Below, in pieces: positions 17,121-25,639 of a stretch of 64,000 nucleotides of DNA. The first letter of the stretch is position 1; each line of letters starts with the position of its first letter. Origin of the DNA: Nocardia suismassiliense (GTDB taxonomy: Bacteria; Actinomycetota; Actinomycetes; Mycobacteriales; Mycobacteriaceae); NCBI RefSeq assembly GCF_900269665.1, contig NZ_LT985361.1:8450390-8514389 (forward strand), read 5' to 3'. A model generated the notes under the pieces. That model was not told where the DNA came from, searched no databases, and worked only from the letters and a program-made list of their open reading frames with translations. A program made the translations under genes and the position numbers.

Positions 17121-17642
17121 ATGGTTCGTGGATTCTATCGACAATGGTTCTCTCCCACCCGATTCAATGACGACATACCCTTCGACCTGGCCGCACAAGC
17201 TTTGATCGTCCCTCGTGGAGCCGATCGCACCGTGTACCACCAATATCGTGAGTGCGGAGCGCTGGATGCGGATTATCGCCTCGCTGAGCGCTGCGGCCGA
17301 AACGCCTGTGTCAAGGTGGTCGGTCTGCAAGCCGCACGCCGCCACGGTGCACCCTGCGTGATGTGCCTGCCCAAAGAGGCTCAAGCTCGATACATTTCAA
17401 AATTGACACCCTGCCTAATTTCTACCGAATCAGAGATCCGCGAGGGGATTCTTTTGGTGTGGCGTCGGGACCGGAACGGTATGTGGCACGGAGTTGTGCT
17501 GTTCCAGGAGGGCGACGGCCTCGGCCGAGAGATTGTTCCCGCCGACAGACTCCGCAAAACCGCCCCAGATCGTCGCCGTGACATTGTGTCGCAGATCCTG
17601 CGTGTATCAATCGCGACATCGAACTGCCCACCTTTGGAGTAG
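17121..17642 (+). CDS. Hypothetical protein with possible zinc site
   Basis: A 173-residue soluble protein, ATG 17121 preceded by AGGGAG. A cluster of cysteines (RECGALD, ERCGRNACVK, APCVMCLPK at residues 43-83) could hold a metal ion. The C-terminal half (EIREGILLVWRRDRNGMWHGVVLFQEGDGL) is beta-rich and basic. No family recognised. It follows the toxin-antitoxin pair by 48 bp on the same strand and belongs to the accessory island. Confidence 0.5.
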   Translation: MVRGFYRQWFSPTRFNDDIPFDLAAQALIVPRGADRTVYHQYRECGALDADYRLAERCGRNACVKVVGLQAARRHGAPCVMCLPKEAQARYISKLTPCLISTESEIREGILLVWRRDRNGMWHGVVLFQEGDGLGREIVPADRLRKTAPDRRRDIVSQILRVSIATSNCPPLE

Positions 17643-17751
17643 ACAAGCCCGGCAGGCGCAAACAGGTGAAGAACCTCGAGAACCGCTCAACTCGTGGGTC
17701 GGCTGCGAGCAGGGCGGTGCGAAGCTCGTCAGCAGGGGGTTCGCCAGTGAC

Positions 17752-18618
17752 GTGGAAAGCGTTGCGGCACTGACACGCATCAGTCAAAGCCGTCTCTACG
17801 ATGGCGACGTGGGAGTGGATGCCTTCGTACGCTGCCGATGCTGGCAGGACGGCCGCACCACCGCCGCGCCGGTACCGGCAGACCTGATCGTTGAAGACGG
17901 CGCGGGCTATCTGACGCTCTCGCTGCCCTACGAAGGGCATGAAGATCAGCACCACGGTCTGGACGGCTGGATCCGCGACGGCGCATGTCCGCACGAACAT
18001 ATGGAATTCGCGTCCGAACGAATCTCGAACTGGTCCGGTTATAGACTCTTTCGGTCAGCCCTGGAGGTAGCCGGAGCAGCCGACTTCCCGACCCTGTCCA
18101 AGGAACTTCCCGACCGCAACGGTGGTCAGCTGTCACCAATGTCAGCCTCATCTGCGCTCGTCGAGATCGCCGAATTTCGCGACCGGCCCAATGTCGACAC
18201 CGAAACCACTCTCGTCGATGCCTCGACTGGTGAAACGCTGATCACCGCGGTACCGGCATACGGAGGAGTTTTCAGCTGGGATGGCCGGACGAAACACAAC
18301 TTCGCACTGGATGCCGCAGCCGGACTCACGATCGTCGACACCGCCGCAGATCCCGAATCGGAGATCTTTCGAGCGCGCAACTTCACCCAGAAAAAGTCGT
18401 GGCGGCGCGGATACTGGTTCACCGACCTCGACACCGGACAGCGGACAAAGGTTCCGGTGCACGGACCGATCAATCCGACGAACTCTCCGAGCTACCCGCG
18501 CCGGATGCGCGTGCAGAACATGCCGGTCAGCCCAGACCGGTTCGACTACATACTCATTCCGTTGACACGAGTGCTCCAAGCCGCCGTGGACACCAGCAAC
18601 CCAGTCGTGTGGTGCTAA
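17752..18618 (+). CDS. Hypothetical protein
   Basis: About 288 residues if it starts at GTG 17752, which has AGGGGG some 13 bases upstream; GTG 17809 is the next choice. The frame is open further up but overlaps the previous gene. The text looks like a real soluble protein: GVDAFVRCRCWQDGRTTAAP, then LSLPYEGHEDQHHGLDGWI, DGACPHEHMEFASERIS and a beta-rich C-terminus (ETLITAVPAYGGVFSWDGRTKHNF). The RCRC motif and the His-rich loop might bind metal. Similar proteins seem to occur next to toxin-antitoxin or immunity genes, but I cannot assign a function. Confidence 0.55.
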   Translation: MESVAALTRISQSRLYDGDVGVDAFVRCRCWQDGRTTAAPVPADLIVEDGAGYLTLSLPYEGHEDQHHGLDGWIRDGACPHEHMEFASERISNWSGYRLFRSALEVAGAADFPTLSKELPDRNGGQLSPMSASSALVEIAEFRDRPNVDTETTLVDASTGETLITAVPAYGGVFSWDGRTKHNFALDAAAGLTIVDTAADPESEIFRARNFTQKKSWRRGYWFTDLDTGQRTKVPVHGPINPTNSPSYPRRMRVQNMPVSPDRFDYILIPLTRVLQAAVDTSNPVVWC

Positions 18619-19026
18619 CCGAAACTCCGCACGACTCAGTATTGGCCCTCCCCCAGCGGTGCCGGACTCGGGTCGTCAAACCCGACAGTGGGTCCGGGGC
18701 GCAGCCTCGGCTAGGCGGACCGGAGGAAAGAGTCCGGGCAGTCAACGGCTTGGGTAGGTGAACCTGAGAAGGGGGTCCGTGCGGCGAAGCCTTCATGTAG
18801 GCAAACCCGAGAAGGGGGTCCGGGGGCGAAGCCCCGCCGGGCGGGGTGTGGGGGCTGCGCCCCCACAAGACACGCGGAACCGAAAAGGCTCGCGCTCTTT
18901 GCGAGCACGAGCCTTCCATTCGGTGGACCTGACGGACCAGCATACGAACCGGGCGGTGCTGGTCGACGGGCCGGACATCATGATTCGACCCGTGGGTTCC
19001 CGGCCGGTGGCGGGCGGTGGTGACCG
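18619..19026. repeat. Non-coding spacer with direct repeats and GC palindromes
   Basis: Two near-identical units, GAGAAGGGGGTCCG followed within a few bases by GCGAAGCC, occur at 18761-18791 and 18804-18832. A perfect 8-bp hairpin GTGGGGGC-TGC-GCCCCCAC (18848-18866) follows. A frame at 18758-19030 ends on the start codon of the next gene; its last 35 residues (VDLTDQHTNRAVLVDGPDI) look protein-like and may be the remnant of a lost mobile-element gene. Confidence 0.5.
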
Positions 19027-20291
19027 ATGAGCGGCCACGACGATCGTAGGGCTGCGGATGGATCAGCGGATGGCACTGCGTTCGGGTCGGCGTCTGCTCG
19101 GCGTCCTATAGCCGCCACCCCAAACGCCGAACACGGCTACGGCATCCGCGCCGCTCAGAACCATGATCGGGGTTGTGGGTCGAAATCCAGACTCAGTATC
19201 AGTACTCATACACCCTCACGCTCCCGGCGGCGCGCCGTCCACCACGGCGGGCACCCGGACGCCGGACCGTGGTTCCGCTTGCTCGACCGCGACCGACGCC
19301 TGCTCTCGATCCTGGCCGAACACAGGGTGCTCACCACCGACCAAATTGCCGCCCTGGAGTTCACCTCGACCCGACGCGCACAAGACCGGCTGCGGAAACT
19401 GCGCGAGATGGGCATGCTCTTCGCCTTCCGCGAGTCGCTCTACGGCGGCGGCACCAGCCAAACCCGCCACGCCCTCGGTTATCTCGGCGCACGCCTGATC
19501 GCCGCACAACGCGCCGAGAGACCACCCGCCCCGGGTGCCCATGCCCTGATGCTGGAACGACTGGCCTGCTCGCCCACCCTCAAGCACCGGCTCGGGTCAA
19601 CGACTTCTTCTGCGCCCTGGCCGCGCACCGCAACCCCGCTCGCCACCGCGACACCACCAGCCCGGAGCCGGTGGCCGGGTTGACCCACTGGTGGTCGGAG
19701 CGGCAGTGCGCCGACTGCTTCCGACTGGAGCTGTACTCCGGGGAAACCGTCGGGTTGCGCCCCGACAGCTACGGCTGCTGGGAACAGCACGACCGCGCGG
19801 TGCGGTTCTTCCTCGAATACGACACCGGCACAGAGTCATTGACCATCCTGACCGCCAAAATCGCCACCTACCAACGCTTCCCTACCGACGAGTTCGGCAT
19901 CCTGCTGTTCTCATTGCACTCGTCCCGCCGCGAGACGGCGTTACGGGCAGCCCTGGGCCGGGCGGTGTCCGGCTACCTCCTCGATATCACGATCGTCACC
20001 ATGGCCCGTGATGACGCGCATCTCGAGGGCCCCGCAGGCCCGGTCTGGGCGCCGTGGACACCCCACAGCGAAACCGTGACCCAGCGAGTCCACCTGGCCG
20101 ACTTGCCCGAACGCGGTCCCCGCATCGCCCACCGCACCGATACCAGACAGCCTTACAACGAAGCCGCCTTCGACGCCAACAACCGGCATGCTCGCGTCGT
20201 TCTCGACTCGAACCGAGTGAGGACCGACGCGACACACCAGACCGCGAGTTCCGATCCGTCGGAGCAGATCATCATCGAGACAGACTCCTGA
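19027..20291 (+). pseudogene. Replication-relaxation family protein, frameshifted
   Basis: The gene starts at ATG 19027 and reads GPWFRLLDRDRRLLSILAEHRVLTTDQIAALEF, the winged-helix of the Replic_Relax family (PF13814), then GTSQTRHALGYLGARLIAAQR. At about 19590-19600 (CGGCTCGGGTCAACGAC) one G seems to be missing: the expected LKHRLGVNDFFCALAAH jumps to another frame, which then stays open to 20291 (WWSERQCADCFRLELYSG, FFLEYDTGTESL, PTDEFGILLFSLHSSRRE). Restored length is about 420 residues. These proteins are encoded in actinobacterial integrative and conjugative elements. The break suggests the element can no longer replicate or transfer, unless it is a read error. Confidence 0.75.
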
Positions 20292-20690
20292 ACATAGGTA
20301 GCCACAGAATCGATTCGGTCCGGTCGCCACCGGCTACTGGGTCAGATCCTGGCTCGTTTCGGCACTCTGGAGTGCCTTCCTTGACTACCGCTACGCCGCG
20401 CTCGACGCGCCCATCCCATCACCGCATTCGGGGGGGCATGATCACCGCAGCAGCTCAAGCAGTCGGCTTGCCAGTTCCCTTGTCACGGCGGCGATCACCG
20501 TACCGATGGCGAGTTTGCCGACCTCGGAGAGCTTCTCGTCGGTCCGCGGCGAATGGCTGATCCGATCCCGTCGATGCTTGCCTGCCATCACACTTCATCC
20601 AATCTGCTTGTCGTCCATTGACGATCATCAGTAGGCCAGGGACGGACGACGCCGGATCAGGCGAACATCGCGGGGTTCTAGGCTGGAGGG
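20292..20690. other. Spacer with one possible tiny gene
   Basis: Apart from the 48-residue minus-strand frame listed next, this 400-bp stretch shows no gene. TAGGCT (20680-20685), six bases before GTG 20691, could be the -10 of a leaderless promoter for the following gene. Confidence 0.35.
20442..20588 (-). CDS. Very small hypothetical protein, doubtful
   Basis: A 48-residue frame from ATG 20586-20588, basic N-terminus (MAGKHRRDRISHSPR) and a helical amphipathic C-terminus (LSEVGKLAIGTVIAAVTREL). Codon choice looks actinobacterial, but the ribosome binding site is weak and nothing identifies it. Confidence 0.3.
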   Translation of the reverse strand: MAGKHRRDRISHSPRTDEKLSEVGKLAIGTVIAAVTRELASRLLELLR

Positions 20691-21761
20691 GTGGTCAGAA
20701 CGCAGAGTCCAGCGGATACCGAGCTACTGGCCCACCTCAAGGGAATCGGGTTGCGGGTCAGTGCTGCCCAGCTTGAGCGGTGGCGGCATGCCGGCGCCTT
20801 GCCAAAGCACCGGCGAACCTATCCGGGTCGCGGATCGAAATCCGTGTGCGAGATGGAGACGGTCCGCATAGCCGAAGCTCTTGCCGTGACGACCCGGCGT
20901 GGCAGATCGATCTATGAATCAGTGCTCGAGATTTTCACCATCGACCCCCATCATCAGGATCTGCTGGATTCCTGCCTGGACATCCCGGAAACCGGGATTC
21001 GGTCCGCCCTCATGTGGTTCCTGACCGACGGAAGCCGAACGCTCGACAGGCGTATCGAGCGAGCCATCCAACACCGTCGAGCAACCTCTGAGGATGCGGT
21101 CGATATCGCTTATCGACTGGCCTCCCAGCAGTTTCGCCAAGCCAAGAAGAAGTCGGACGACTTCATCAGCCGCACCGACCCCTGGCACCGACTCGAAGGC
21201 GACAATGTCGAGATCGAAGCGCTCTGGCACGCTTTGGCTTTCGGCGGCGACGTCGACCCTGGCGCCGACATCGTTGCCGAAGCCATGCTGCGAAGCATGA
21301 GCTTATTTTCCGCGGATCCACATGCGCTATACGACGAGGAAAGAATAGCGATCGAAAAGCTCTTCGGCGATCTCGAACGCACAGGGAAAGCACCTGGACA
21401 CCGCACCCAATACGTTCCGACCGTAACCCTCATGGCTCGACTCGTTGATCTCAAGTTCACGACGATTCGGGAGACCCGCGACAAACTCGCGCGTGTCGCG
21501 GAGTTGGGCAGGCTGTGTCTCCTCCTGCATGGAAGACCAGAGTTCGAGGATTCGACTGAACACATGTTCGCGGCCAGCACAAGCTCAATCGACGCGAACG
21601 CGCTGTTTCATATGATCGTGCCTATCGCAACGTCATTGCGGACCGATGCCTGGCATCGCATGGCCGCGCTGATCGTATTGATCCTCCTAGAGGACCGCAG
21701 CTACCTACCGGCGCTGGATCTTCTTGCAGCGGCAACGCGGAAGTCTCCGCTGCCGGAATAG
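20691..21761 (+). CDS. Hypothetical protein with N-terminal helix-turn-helix
   Basis: A 356-residue soluble protein starting at GTG 20691. GGAGGG abuts the GTG, too close for a normal Shine-Dalgarno, so leaderless initiation is likely. Residues 10-50 (LLAHLKGIGLRVSAAQLERWRHAGALPK) read like a MerR-type winged helix with the usual YPGRGSKS wing. The rest is all-helical without a known motif (QQFRQAKKKSDDF, IEKLFGDLERTGKAPG, and a Leu-rich C-terminus). Proteins with this build are common as regulators in actinobacterial mobile elements. It could control the neighbouring candidate defence genes; nothing more can be said. Confidence 0.6.
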   Translation: MVRTQSPADTELLAHLKGIGLRVSAAQLERWRHAGALPKHRRTYPGRGSKSVCEMETVRIAEALAVTTRRGRSIYESVLEIFTIDPHHQDLLDSCLDIPETGIRSALMWFLTDGSRTLDRRIERAIQHRRATSEDAVDIAYRLASQQFRQAKKKSDDFISRTDPWHRLEGDNVEIEALWHALAFGGDVDPGADIVAEAMLRSMSLFSADPHALYDEERIAIEKLFGDLERTGKAPGHRTQYVPTVTLMARLVDLKFTTIRETRDKLARVAELGRLCLLLHGRPEFEDSTEHMFAASTSSIDANALFHMIVPIATSLRTDAWHRMAALIVLILLEDRSYLPALDLLAAATRKSPLPE

Positions 21762-21964
21762 CGGGCGACCAGGCGTCTGCGATCGTCGGCAGCGGAACCG
21801 AAGGGGAGCGGTTGAGGGTGGTGCGTTTGAAGTGCACGTGGATGCCGCCGTTTCCGCACACCACCAGAAGCATTCGAACAAGTGTTGCGATAACCGCCTA
21901 AATCCACACCGACTTCAGTGGGTCGAACATGATCATCCACCTCTGTGAAACGCAGGTGTTTGAG

Positions 21965-23065
21965 CTACTGACTGGTGGCCGTCCAGCGTTGGAGCGGCCA
22001 GTCTGGCGCATCAGCCCGCTGCGCCCATCGACCGGGTGGCGGAAGCACCGCTTCCCAGAGGTTGGTCGCAGTGGACCTGTCGAAGGGTGGGAGAGGCGGT
22101 AGCGTCATGTGCGCCGTGATATCGCTGCCTGGCTCTTCGTATGTGAATTCGAGGGCATTCGATGCGATTTCCATGTTGACTGCGCGAGTCTCGCTCGGCG
22201 TGAGGGCGAAAGGCGGCCGCAGACACAACTCTTCGGGCGTGGCCAGTATCAGCCGGTGTGGGCTAATGGCAAACAGGACCATTGCCGCAGTAAAGAAGCT
22301 CGGTGCCGGATGGCGTTGCTGCCCAGGCCAACCAATTCGTACAACTGGTTCATCACAGGTCAGAAGCGGATCTTCTGAAGTTATGAGCCACCAGGTGCGT
22401 TTAGCCAGAAATGGAGTGATGTGATTGCGCCAAACCTTGATCGCGGTATCAACCGCGGCAGGCTTGGCCTCGCTGCTGAACTCCGGTTGGGACAGAATTC
22501 CCTCGATGATCGCGTGATGCCGTGCTCTCGAATAGGCGATACCAGTAGCGGCACACAGGATTGGCAATATCACCGGATGGTCGAGTGCTTCACGAACGTC
22601 AAATCGGTCCCGAGCAGCGCTGATATCGAGATTACTAGCACGTGCCCGAGGGGTGCGCTGGCTTTGCAAGCCGACGAACACTGCAAGATTGCTGGTGAGG
22701 TTGGGGTCGCTAATCTTCCCGACTGCACGATTGTCGAGTGCCCGAAGCCAGCGCGCAGCGGCGTCTTCGATCCTTGACATGTGAGTTTCAAACCAGAGGT
22801 CTGGTACCTCGTCAGGATCGATACCGGCGCCGACGATCTGATAGAAATACTCGTCGTTCGCGATCTCCTCCGGAACATCGAGGTCGCTGCCACTGGTCGA
22901 GATTTCGGTGAAGCGTAGCTGGCCATCGGGGCCAGAGGATGCCCATCGTCGCAGGTACATCTGCGGTACGAAGTGGTGCACGCGCGTCCGTTGAGGGTTA
23001 TTGCGTGTGCGCTCCTTCGATCGTTCGATCTCAGCATCACTGAGCCATTTGTTGACGATCGTCAT
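21965..23065 (-). CDS. DUF4238 domain-containing protein
   Basis: About 366 residues from ATG 23063-23065; TTG at 23074 is also possible. No Shine-Dalgarno is present and TATCGT lies about eight bases upstream, fitting a leaderless start. The N-terminal signature HHFVPQMYLRRWA (about residues 30-42) defines DUF4238, and the central TPFLAKRTWWLITSEDPLLTCDEPV is the second conserved block (F-I-T-S-D-x-P). DUF4238 proteins are widespread, sporadically distributed and often occur in accessory regions; their activity is unknown. Here the gene is transcribed towards the HTH gene and sits beside the nuclease-like and STAND genes. Confidence 0.82.
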   Translation of the reverse strand: MTIVNKWLSDAEIERSKERTRNNPQRTRVHHFVPQMYLRRWASSGPDGQLRFTEISTSGSDLDVPEEIANDEYFYQIVGAGIDPDEVPDLWFETHMSRIEDAAARWLRALDNRAVGKISDPNLTSNLAVFVGLQSQRTPRARASNLDISAARDRFDVREALDHPVILPILCAATGIAYSRARHHAIIEGILSQPEFSSEAKPAAVDTAIKVWRNHITPFLAKRTWWLITSEDPLLTCDEPVVRIGWPGQQRHPAPSFFTAAMVLFAISPHRLILATPEELCLRPPFALTPSETRAVNMEIASNALEFTYEEPGSDITAHMTLPPLPPFDRSTATNLWEAVLPPPGRWAQRADAPDWPLQRWTATSQ

Positions 23066-23074
23066 GGTCAACAA

Positions 23075-23532
23075 CGATAGCGGTCAGCAGGAACCATCTC
23101 TCCGTTGGAAGGTCGAGCGCAGAAGCAGATTTGACCAGATACTTGCGTGCGCTCATAGCCGCATAGTGCGCGGTCCGAAGCGGCCGCCACTGCCAGCCTG
23201 AGGACGACTCAGCCCCACCGGAATCGCCGGACGAGTCGGAGTGAACTCACTGCGGTCATCTCAGGCTGCGGGTGGTCGATAACGCGCCGTCGCGATGGAG
23301 TGTCCATGTCAATTGCCACCGTCGAGCGACCACCGCGTTGCCAGTCGTGGGACCACGAGCGGGGTGCAGAAAGCGGAACCGGTTCCTGCTCTGTTTTCTA
23401 GTCCCTGCGCACGCCCGAACCGCGCGGCATGCGGCAAGACGGGGCATCGAAGGTCTCGACCAGTGTGGTGTGTCTACACCGCTCAGTCATCGGTGGACGA
23501 GACGATGGCTGCACTAGCCGAGAGGAGCCACC
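23075..23532. other. Spacer, nothing recognised
   Basis: About 460 bp between divergent genes. Short frames here have no binding sites and read as shadows. It must contain the promoters of the DUF4238 gene and of the gene at 23533. Confidence 0.35.
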
Positions 23533-23895
23533 ATGTACCGGGAGACGGGCAGGGACTGTGAAGTGAATGCCATCGAGGAGGCGAGGCTGTGGGAGCTTGC
23601 GGAAATCGGTTGGGAAGCCGCGCGGCAACACTGGGCAGCAAAGGGATCATCGAGCCTTGCGCCTTGGCCTGAACTCATGGGGGATACAAAGAAGACCGAA
23701 TTCGTGCGCGTCCGGGCCATCATCACCGCCGCTAGCAAACAGGCCGCGAGCAGTATCGAGTCTGAACACCTGCAAAATGCGCGTCAGGCAGTCGCCCATG
23801 CATCCACAGCGGCCGCTCCTGACGAGCAACAAGCAGCCATCATCGAAGCCCTGCGCTCGCTGGTCGCAGCTGTGGGCGGGCTCGAAACCCTCTAG
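23533..23895 (+). CDS. Small hypothetical protein
   Basis: A 120-residue acidic, mostly helical protein. ATG 23533 has GAGGAG eight bases upstream. The N-terminal half is Trp- and Glu-rich (ARLWELAEIGWEAARQHW) and the middle helix (EFVRVRAIITAASKQAA) resembles small proteins found in phage and mobile-element clusters. No function is assigned. Confidence 0.55.
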   Translation: MYRETGRDCEVNAIEEARLWELAEIGWEAARQHWAAKGSSSLAPWPELMGDTKKTEFVRVRAIITAASKQAASSIESEHLQNARQAVAHASTAAAPDEQQAAIIEALRSLVAAVGGLETL

Positions 23896-24166
23896 CTTCT
23901 ACACCACCCATCACCGCACAGACTCTCGCCCGCTGTTCCTCCCCGGTCCGTCTCTGGAACCACTCGCGTCCGTCACAACGAACCGATCGCCTCACCTCGG
24001 CCGGTGCTCGGCACGACAGTGCGTTCGGTCGCCGCCGGGCGACAGCGGGCTTGAAATCAAACCCGGCGCACCCGGGCGAGTTGCGAAAGATGCACAGAGG
24101 CGGTGCCGAGCTCGCGATGCGGATCGCTAGTCATGTCGGCTTGGACGCGCTGCGTCAGGGTGGCGA

Positions 24167-25159
24167 TCAAGGCGCGAGGGTCCGGAAAAATTCGATGAGT
24201 TGCTCGCGGATGACACCGTATGGATTCTTTCCCTCATCTACCCGGCGCGCCATCTCGATAAGGTCTTCATCGGCCAGGAAAGCAATTAGCTTTTTCTCTT
24301 TCAGCCATACCTTACGCCGCGTATCCGCAGCCGACTGCTTCGGCCCCTCCCTGGAAATCAGAAGTCCAAACATGCGAAATGCGTCAACCCACAGATAGTC
24401 AGCCAGCTGAGTTACCGAGTTCTGCCCGATCTGATCGGTGTAGTTCTTGAATTCAGCAACGACGAAGTACGTACGATAGTCTGCACGTATCCGCTCCCAT
24501 ACCGACCCTTCATCGGGGATGTCAAATATGGCATCCATAATGTCCAGACCATCGTCGGAGCGAATCTGCAACATTGGAGGATTCAAATGCTGTGCAAATA
24601 TCTCAGTAAGAATCCCCGCTGCAGATTTCTCATATTCTTTCCACCCGGCCGTTCCTGGCGTTACCGCAGCCAGCCGATCAGTCACTTGTTGTTCGAGTGA
24701 TAGAGCAGTCCCGCCTTCGGGCTGAGCAAATAGATCCGACAGATCACGCGCATCGGCTTTAGCCTGAACAGCCTCAGCTACCTCGGGATATTTTCTGAGC
24801 AGCACATTGAGATCTGCCCGACCAAGCCATCGAATTTTGTTCTCTTCGAGCAAGGACATCGTTGGTGACGGAATCTCGCGGGACGCTACGAACAGCACCT
24901 GGTAATTCGGGAATTGAACACGAAGCCCCTCAGCAACAACGACCGCGTGGCGCGCCGCAGTCGACATCCCTCCTTGACCGCGCATGTGCTTAACGATCAC
25001 CGCAAGCCGAGCGCCGTCTGGCGCTGCACCGAGAGCATCCACGCCGTTGTCTGTGCCGCGGTCGCTACCCGTCGCCGAAAGTTCGAATCCTTCGCGCCGA
25101 AGTAGCAGAACCACAAGCGCCTCGAACATCTGCCAATCGAGGCTATCCAGATCCAGCAC
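24167..25159 (-). CDS. Restriction-endonuclease-like protein with two nuclease-fold segments
   Basis: A 330-residue protein starting at GTG 25157-25159 (GAGGAA six bases upstream). Residues 6-110 resemble the Mrr-type PD-(D/E)xK fold: LDWQMFEALVVLLLRREGFEL, GTDNGVDALGA with Asp41, then LAVIVKHM with Lys57; the Q/E normally two before that Lys is Ile55, so this copy looks inactive. A second fold-like segment (about 175-300) has EKSAAGILTEIFA, SDDGLDIMD with Asp206, and VVAEFKNY with Glu236 and Lys238, a complete D...ExK set. It would therefore cut DNA with the second site, the first perhaps binding only. No methyltransferase is next to it. It lies upstream of the STAND gene on the opposite strand, 480 bp away. 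Confidence 0.7.
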   Translation of the reverse strand: MLDLDSLDWQMFEALVVLLLRREGFELSATGSDRGTDNGVDALGAAPDGARLAVIVKHMRGQGGMSTAARHAVVVAEGLRVQFPNYQVLFVASREIPSPTMSLLEENKIRWLGRADLNVLLRKYPEVAEAVQAKADARDLSDLFAQPEGGTALSLEQQVTDRLAAVTPGTAGWKEYEKSAAGILTEIFAQHLNPPMLQIRSDDGLDIMDAIFDIPDEGSVWERIRADYRTYFVVAEFKNYTDQIGQNSVTQLADYLWVDAFRMFGLLISREGPKQSAADTRRKVWLKEKKLIAFLADEDLIEMARRVDEGKNPYGVIREQLIEFFRTLAP

Positions 25160-25639
25160 TCGGGTTCCTCAGCTTTCCGGTCAGCTCACTCGGTCAGGCA
25201 CTCCGATTGAATAGGCTACTGGCAGTGAAGGTTCCGCACAGTCCGACCCTAATGTTGCCAACTGCTCAACCGGTAGCCCTCTGCACCACCCGAGGCATAG
25301 GACGTCACGACAGAACTCGGCAAGTAGGCCCTTGGCAAAGTGATGCATCTTTGATCGCAGTGAGTCTGAGGCTTGTCGGTAGTTGCGCTTGCCGTCACGA
25401 AGTTTTTCCGGAGCTACGCGGATTTTCAGGGTGCGAGCCTCTGGCCGTGCACGGCCTCGACCAGGTTTCCGACGGCTCGTACAACCACCTCAGCGTCGGC
25501 GACCTGGGCTCTGCCGAATTTGCCCCTGGATCCTCGCAAGGGTTGTCGGTCGACTATGCCACCATGACCGGGCGGGGAGTCTTGGGATGTCGCTGGATGT
25601 CGCGGCACAGATCATCGCGGCGGTGGAGAGGGGCGCGAA
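25160..25639. other. Spacer between divergent candidate defence genes
   Basis: About 480 bp. Frames on the plus strand here lack plausible starts and protein-like text. The region must hold the promoters of the nuclease-like gene and the STAND gene. GGAGAGGGG lies about eight bases before ATG 25640. Confidence 0.4.

Noticed and set aside
18758-19030. 90-residue frame before Replic_Relax as a gene
   Set aside because: Its first half is translated from direct repeats; only the tail looks protein-like, so it is described as a remnant.
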